Shown one piece after another: positions 6,589-10,324 of a stretch of DNA of 10,324 nt; position 1 is the stretch's first letter, and every line of letters starts with the position of its first letter. The position numbers and the translations under genes are program-made. The stretch is taken from the NCBI GenBank assembly GCA_026645375.1, contig JAPFFX010000283.1, positions 1-10,324 on the forward strand, in the 5' to 3' direction. Below the pieces are notes generated by a model. It was not told where the DNA came from and did not search any database. It saw only the letters and a program-made list of their open reading frames with translations. The DNA comes from Citricoccus sp. WCRC_4. GTDB taxonomy: Bacteria; Actinomycetota; Actinomycetes; Actinomycetales; Micrococcaceae.

Positions 6589-7125
6589 TCAGATCATGTA
6601 GATGTCCACCACGTGGTGGATGTAGTCGTTCTTCAGCACGACCTTCTTGCTGCGGATGACCGGCTCGGCCCCCGACAGGTCGATCGTGTAGAAGCTGGTG
6701 CCGAAGTACGTGTCCGTGGACTGGTACCGGTAGTACAGGGTGAACCAGTTGAACCGGACCTTGACCTGGTCGCCGTCGCGCTCGAGCAGTTCGACGTCGG
6801 TGATGTTGTGCCCGGTGCGCGGGTCCGGCAGGGAGGTCGCCGAGGACCGGTCGGTCTTGATGCGGAAGACGCGGTCCTCGATCCCGCCCCGGTTGTCGTA
6901 GTAGATCAGGGAGATCTCGGACTGCGGGTCCTCGGTCAGTTCGTCGTTGTCGTCCCACGCCGGCATCCAGAACTCGGAGTCCGGGTGGTAGCACTCGAGC
7001 CACTCGTCGAAGTTGCGGTCGTCGAGCAGCCGGGCCTCCCTGTACAGGAAGGCGCGGACGGTCTCGAGGGTCACGATGTCCTCGGTGGTCTTGACGGTGG
7101 GCACCGCGGTGGCAGTGGTGGTCAT
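6589..7125 (-). CDS. benB: Benzoate 1,2-dioxygenase small (beta) subunit (BenB)
   Basis: BenB is the structural beta subunit of the alpha3beta3 ring-hydroxylating oxygenase and carries no metal. The protein is 178 residues, close to the family's usual 160-180. The ring-hydroxylating beta-subunit fold (SnoaL/NTF2-like) is recognisable from FLYREARLLDDRNFDEWLEC (26-45), followed by YHPDSEFWMPAW, then SLIYYDNR-GIEDRVFRIKT, FNWFTLYYRYQSTDTYFG, and the C-terminal KKVVLKNDYIHHVVDIYMI-type end typical of BenB/XylY. The start at 7125 has GAGGAGC (7139-7133) upstream at good spacing. It follows benA after 34 bases and precedes benC by 92 bases, the larger gap holding a hairpin. Confidence 0.95.
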   Translation of the reverse strand: MTTTATAVPTVKTTEDIVTLETVRAFLYREARLLDDRNFDEWLECYHPDSEFWMPAWDDNDELTEDPQSEISLIYYDNRGGIEDRVFRIKTDRSSATSLPDPRTGHNITDVELLERDGDQVKVRFNWFTLYYRYQSTDTYFGTSFYTIDLSGAEPVIRSKKVVLKNDYIHHVVDIYMI

Positions 7126-7159
7126 GGGAGCAGCTCCTCGCAGTTCGTGTCGGTCTCGG

Positions 7160-8533
7160 TCAGGCCAGGGCCGGCTCGGTGGCGGATTCCTCCGCGGCGA
7201 CCGCCTGTTCCATGACCCCGTGCCAGTACATGTGCTGGATCGGGTACAGGCCCTCGTCCTCGGTGCGCACGCCGGAGGCGATGACGTCGTTCATGCCCAG
7301 GGCGGCCGCCTGCTCGTCCGGGCCGTCGACCTGGTGGGTGGAGCCGCGGGACATGTCATTCCACTGGGCGGTCTTGGCCCAGTAGGTCTTGTTGCAGGAG
7401 CGGAACTCCTCCAGGTCGTCCGGGGTGGCCATGCCGGTGGCGTTGAAGAAGTCCTCGTACTGGCGGATGCGCTTGGCGCGGTTCTCGGCCGACTCGCCCT
7501 TGGGGGCGATGCAGTAGATGGTCACCTCGGTCTGGTCCGCGGAGATCGGCCGGAAGTGGCGGATCTGCGAGGAGAACTGGTCCATGATGTAGACGTTCGG
7601 GTAGAGGCACAGGTTGCGCGAGATGTTGATCATGAAGTTGGCCATCTCCTCCCCGTACTTCTCCACCAGTTCGTCGCGGCGGTCCCACAGCGGGCGGTCC
7701 TGGGGGTTGGTCCACTCCTGCCACAGCAGCAGGTGGCCGTGCGGGTACGAGTAGAACCCGCCCTTGACCTTGCCCCACTTGCCGGCGTCCATGGCCTTGG
7801 TGGTGTTGGCGGAGTCACCGGCGGTCCGGCGGGCGGTGGTGGCCGCGTAGTTCCAGTGCACCGAGGTGACGTGGTAACCGTCCGCGCCGTTCTCGGCCTG
7901 GACCTTCCAGTTGCCGTCGTACGTGTAGGTGGAGGCGCCGCGCAGGACCTCGAGGCCCTCGGGGGACTGGTCCACGATCGAGTCGATGACCTTGGTGGCG
8001 TCCCCCAGGTGCTCCTCGAGCGGCAGCACGTCGGCGTTCAGGGAGCCGAACAGGAAGCCACGGTAGGAGTCGAACCGGGCGACCTTGGTCAGGTCGTGGG
8101 AGCCGTTGGTGTTGAAGCCCTCGGGGTAGCCGCCGTTGCGCCCGTCCTTGACCTTGAGCAGCTCACCGGAGTTCTTGAACGTCCAGCCGTGGAACGGGCA
8201 GGTGAAGGTGGTGCGGTTGTCGGTCTTGCGACGGCACAGCATCGCGCCGCGGTGGGAACACGCGTTGACGATGCAGTTGAGCTTCTCCTCCTTGTCCCGG
8301 GTGATGACCACGGGGGTGCGGCCGATGTGGGTCGTGAAGTAGTCCCCGACGTTGGGGATCTGCGACTCGTGCGCCAGGTAGACCCAGTTGCCCTCGAAGA
8401 TGTGCTTCATCTCGAGCTCGAAGATCTCCTCGTCGGTGAAGATCTCCCGCTTGGCCCGGATGATGCCCTTCTCACGGTCGTCGACCACGGCGTCGGTGAG
8501 GACGTCCCGGACATGGGACAGGTTCTCGGTCAT
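7160..8533 (-). CDS. benA: Benzoate 1,2-dioxygenase large (alpha) subunit (BenA)
   Basis: BenA is the catalytic subunit that dihydroxylates benzoate to the 1,2-cis-diol using O2 and electrons from BenC. The protein is 457 residues, the family's normal size. The Rieske [2Fe-2S] motif C-x-H-x17-C-x2-H is complete (Cys92, His94, Cys112, His115). The mononuclear iron site has the bridging Asp218, then His221 and His226 in ENGADGYHVTSVHWNY (214-229), with the third ligand likely Asp372 or Asp373 in ATPDDLEEF. The segment ISRNLCLYPNVYIMDQFSSQIRHFRP is typical of the benzoate/toluate (BenA/XylX) group. The ATG at 8533 is chosen because AAGGAG (8545-8540) precedes it and homology begins at MTENLSHVRD; an in-frame extension to 8779 is non-coding leader. 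It is the first gene of benABCD, behind its own promoter region. Toluate or anthranilate oxygenase are the nearest alternatives, but the benD and benE context supports benzoate. Confidence 0.95.
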   Translation of the reverse strand: MTENLSHVRDVLTDAVVDDREKGIIRAKREIFTDEEIFELEMKHIFEGNWVYLAHESQIPNVGDYFTTHIGRTPVVITRDKEEKLNCIVNACSHRGAMLCRRKTDNRTTFTCPFHGWTFKNSGELLKVKDGRNGGYPEGFNTNGSHDLTKVARFDSYRGFLFGSLNADVLPLEEHLGDATKVIDSIVDQSPEGLEVLRGASTYTYDGNWKVQAENGADGYHVTSVHWNYAATTARRTAGDSANTTKAMDAGKWGKVKGGFYSYPHGHLLLWQEWTNPQDRPLWDRRDELVEKYGEEMANFMINISRNLCLYPNVYIMDQFSSQIRHFRPISADQTEVTIYCIAPKGESAENRAKRIRQYEDFFNATGMATPDDLEEFRSCNKTYWAKTAQWNDMSRGSTHQVDGPDEQAAALGMNDVIASGVRTEDEGLYPIQHMYWHGVMEQAVAAEESATEPALA

Positions 8534-8545
8534 GGCGTTCTCCTT

Positions 8546-8616
8546 CTGGCAGTGACACCGCGCTCCCGGGCCGACAGGCCCGTTTCCGGCGCGATGGCGG
8601 AAAGTACGCCTGCCAG
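8546..8616 (-). promoter_or_regulatory. Foldable inverted-repeat cluster upstream of benA Shine-Dalgarno
   Basis: On the - strand CTGGCAG (8616-8610) can pair with CTGCCAG (8552-8546), which directly abuts the AAGGAG of benA. Inside lie two further perfect stems: TTTCCG (8603-8598) with CGGAAA (8588-8583) around a 9-base loop, and CGGGCC (8582-8577) with GGCCCG (8572-8567) around a 4-base loop. Together they could make a three-way leader RNA touching the ribosome binding site, or some could be protein-binding sites. Whether the outer arm is transcribed depends on the unknown start site. Confidence 0.4.
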
Positions 8617-8642
8617 TCTGCCGAACGGTGACTGCGCTCACA
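8601..8642 (-). promoter_or_regulatory. CRP/GlxR-type operator and putative benA promoter
   Basis: On the - strand TGTGAGCGCAGTCACC (8642-8627) matches the CRP/GlxR pattern TGTGA-N6-TCACA at 9 of 10 defined positions. A TACTTT (8606-8601) downstream fits TANNNT as a -10; a start near 8593 would place the operator centre about 41.5 bases upstream, the class II activator position. No good -35 is present, as is usual for activator-dependent promoters. GlxR (CRP family) is known to influence aromatic-acid genes in Corynebacterium. A different reading, TTGGTC (8668-8663) with a poor -10 TGATGT (8645-8640) at 17-base spacing, would make the site overlap a -10 and act as a repressor site. Confidence 0.45.
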
Positions 8643-8784
8643 TCAGGGGAACCCCTAGGCCTGACCAAGGGTGTGATCCATATCCCTGGCCTACTGGTCC
8701 GTGGCGGTAGGCTCTTGGAAATCCGCAGGCCACGGGGCCTATGCTGGCCCGCGGGACCAGGAGTTGTTGCCCTCGTCACGCCGT
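8643..8784. other. Upstream part of benE-benA intergenic gap
   Basis: No gene is supported here; frames crossing it are shadows of benA or benE. It holds GGGGAACCCC (8647-8656), a degenerate second CRP-like half-site (TGTGA at 8672-8676 on the + strand), a TATGGAT that could be a further - strand -10 (8682-8676), and loosely matching AGGCC/GGCCT arms. These may be additional regulator sites for benA, but none is strong enough to call separately. The place where benK lies in some actinobacteria is not occupied by a gene here. Confidence 0.4.
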
Positions 8785-8845
8785 GGCCCGGCCCGGCCGG
8801 GGGCCAGGGCCTGGGGCCGGGCCCCCGGGCCCCCGGGCCCCGGGG
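8785..8845 (-). terminator. GC-extreme hairpin / G-tract block downstream of benE
   Basis: This 61-base block, about 127 bases past the benE stop, is almost entirely G and C. It includes an 8-base unit GGGCCCCC repeated at 8819-8826 and 8827-8834 with a partial third copy at 8835-8841, running into the palindrome CCCCGGGG (8838-8845). Several overlapping stems can form, so it probably ends benE transcription and insulates benA. On the + strand it has seven runs of 3-5 G separated by 2-5 bases, a G-quadruplex-compatible pattern. There is no T-run. Confidence 0.5.
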
Positions 8846-8971
8846 TTCTCCCAGAGGCCGCCCCGGCCCATCACGACAGTCCAGCGCCTGGCGCGCACCC
8901 CCAGGACGGAGGCGCAGATGCCCGAGCAGTGCCTCGCCGCGCCGAGTGGGCGCACCGGTCCCCGGCCCGGC

Positions 8972-10240
8972 TCACGCCCGCAACGCGGCGTGGTCCCCGC
9001 GTTCCAGCAGCCGGGAGACCGCGAAGCCGATCACGATGCCCCAGAACGCCGAGTGCAGGTTGAACAGGTCGAGTCCGGAGATGGTCACCACGAAGGTCAC
9101 CAGGGCACCCATCGTGAACGTGGTCGAGAAGGCGGTGACGAACGCCTGGAGCAGCGCCCGCAGCATGGCGATCCCGCCGAGGGCCAGGACGAACGCCTCC
9201 GGGGTGGCCAGCATGAACCGCACCAGGCCGGGCGCGAGCAGCGCACAGGCCAGGGACAGCAGCGCGTAGACGAGGGCGGCGGTGTACTGGCGGTGCCGCT
9301 GCCCGGAGGCGGTCAGCAGTGCGTTCGTGGGACCGGTGACGCAGGCGGACACCGCCCCGAAGACCGCGTTGACGAGGGAGAACACCCCCGAGGCGACGGC
9401 GAACGAGGTGATCGGCGGGCGGTGTCCGGCGGCGCGCAGGACGGCGATGCCCTGGCCGTTCTGCACGAACAGCACCGTGATGGCCAGCGGCACCACGAGC
9501 TCGAGCTGGGCGGCCCACGTGAACTCCGGGACGGTGATGACCGGGGCGGCCAGCACGGGGCCGTCGCCCCGCAGGTCGAACTGGCCGCTGACGACCACGG
9601 CCACGACGCCCACGAGGAGCGTGCCCAGGACCGGCGGCAGGACCCGACCGAGGACCGGCACCGCGGCCAGGACGAGGTAGGCGATGACCATGGGCGCGGC
9701 CACGGCCGCGTTGTCCCGCGTGGCGTCCACGATGTCCGTGCCGAAGCGCAGGAAGACGGCCGCCACCATGGCCATGATGATCGGCATGGGGATGGCCGTC
9801 ATGACGCGGCGCACGAGCCCGGTCATGCCGAGCGCGAGCACGAGCACCCCACAGCCGAAGAACGCGCCCACCACCTCCGCGAAGGACAGGTGCTGCAGCG
9901 ATGGACCCAGCAGCACCGTGCCGGGGATCGACCAGGCGAAGCCCAGCGGCTGGCGGTACACGAGGGACATGACGATCGTGGCCAGGCCGGCGGAGAGGAA
10001 GATGCCGAAGACCCACGAGGCCAGTTCGGCCTGGGTCAGTCCCCCGGCCAGGCCCACGGCGAGCGTGACGGCGATCGGCCCGGAGGCGGAGAACACCACG
10101 CCGACCAGGCCGTTGGCCGCGTACTCGGGGCCGAGGTCGCGCCACGCCCGGCGCGGTCCCGCCGGGCGTCCCCCGGGGCGCTCGAACAACGGTTCGCGCC
10201 CCGGAGCCGCCGCCTGCGGCGGGTTCTCCGTGGTCGTCAT
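8972..10240 (-). CDS. benE: Benzoate permease, BenE family
   Basis: BenE is a multi-spanning inner-membrane transporter for benzoate uptake, probably by proton symport. The 422-residue protein is a little longer than the usual 390-400 because of a polar, Pro/Arg-rich N-terminal tail of about 40 residues. The rest is a series of hydrophobic helices, about 11-12. Landmarks of the family are FSASGPIAV (50-58), QPLGFAWSIPGT (97-108), PMPIIMAMVAAVFLRFG (151-167), LFVQNGQGIAVLRAAGHRPP (257-276) and ACVTGPTNALL (299-309). The ATG at 10240 is preceded by AGGAGGAG (10253-10246), which decides it over the open extension reaching the window edge. The gene is on the same strand as benABCD, but a 438-base gap with a terminator-like block suggests its own transcript. 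The 84 bases upstream of its start show no clear promoter. Confidence 0.93.
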   Translation of the reverse strand: MTTTENPPQAAAPGREPLFERPGGRPAGPRRAWRDLGPEYAANGLVGVVFSASGPIAVTLAVGLAGGLTQAELASWVFGIFLSAGLATIVMSLVYRQPLGFAWSIPGTVLLGPSLQHLSFAEVVGAFFGCGVLVLALGMTGLVRRVMTAIPMPIIMAMVAAVFLRFGTDIVDATRDNAAVAAPMVIAYLVLAAVPVLGRVLPPVLGTLLVGVVAVVVSGQFDLRGDGPVLAAPVITVPEFTWAAQLELVVPLAITVLFVQNGQGIAVLRAAGHRPPITSFAVASGVFSLVNAVFGAVSACVTGPTNALLTASGQRHRQYTAALVYALLSLACALLAPGLVRFMLATPEAFVLALGGIAMLRALLQAFVTAFSTTFTMGALVTFVVTISGLDLFNLHSAFWGIVIGFAVSRLLERGDHAALRA

Positions 10241-10324
10241 CTCCGCTCCTCCTCGTCGTCGGCCGTGCCAGTCCATCATGACCGGGGCCACCCGGGGTGC
10301 CGCCAGGGGTGCCCAGCGCAACCT

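Noticed and set aside
4982..6601. 539-codon open frame on the + strand antisense to benC
   Set aside because: A typical shadow frame of a very GC-rich gene; the - strand frame has full ferredoxin-reductase motifs and a strong ribosome binding site.
6497..7003. Possible N-terminal extension of BenC across benB
   Set aside because: The extension is benB read in another frame; AAGGAGG and the ferredoxin start fix the ATG at 6496.
7013..8710. 565-codon open frame on the + strand antisense to benA/benB
   Set aside because: The Val/Gly/Leu-rich translation has no motif; it is a by-product of codon bias in benA and benB.
8534..8779. 82-codon N-terminal extension of BenA
   Set aside because: It covers the leader stems and CRP-like site, and BenA homology starts at 8533 with its own AAGGAG.
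8871..10145. 424-codon - strand frame overlapping benE
   Set aside because: It is a frame-shifted Arg/Gly/Pro-rich shadow; the benE frame shows clear permease motifs and membrane helices.

Overview
The window looks like DNA from a high-GC actinobacterium, probably of the Micrococcaceae type. The genes are tightly packed with ATGA/TGATG overlaps, strong AAGGAG ribosome binding sites, third-position G/C bias, and a ben gene order known from Corynebacterium and Rhodococcus relatives. The genus cannot be fixed from sequence alone. The theme is aerobic aromatic-acid catabolism: the first and the last steps of the benzoate -> catechol -> beta-ketoadipate -> succinyl-CoA + acetyl-CoA route lie side by side, with the middle (cat genes, pcaD) absent.

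Left block (about 1-2218, + strand, visibly less GC-rich): a 0.5 kb stretch with no recognisable gene ends in a promoter-like region with an inverted-repeat operator. It is followed by pcaI and pcaJ, the two subunits of 3-oxoadipate CoA-transferase, and by a wrecked pcaF thiolase. The pcaF remnant keeps its first 12 or so codons, lost most of its middle, carries an in-frame TGA, and is cut off at about 2218.

Right block (about 2219-10324, all - strand, very GC-rich): reading from the right end, benE (benzoate permease), a 438-bp gap with a GC-extreme hairpin/G-tract block and the benA promoter, then benA, benB, benC, benD (benzoate 1,2-dioxygenase and the cis-diol dehydrogenase), a strong hairpin, and a BenR-like LuxR/LAL regulator. 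That regulator keeps its N-terminal ATPase but is cut at about 2218, so its C-terminal LuxR DNA-binding domain is missing.

The main structural observation is that pcaF and benR are truncated at the same point, where two blocks of different base composition meet. This is either a recombination junction or an assembly misjoin. Other points of interest are a BenC reductase that carries an FCD (GntR-type ligand-binding) domain at its C-terminus with no DNA-binding domain; a near-consensus CRP/GlxR-type operator upstream of benA; a foldable benA leader next to its Shine-Dalgarno; and a probable leaderless promoter for benR. No mobile-element gene, tRNA, rRNA or CRISPR array was seen.
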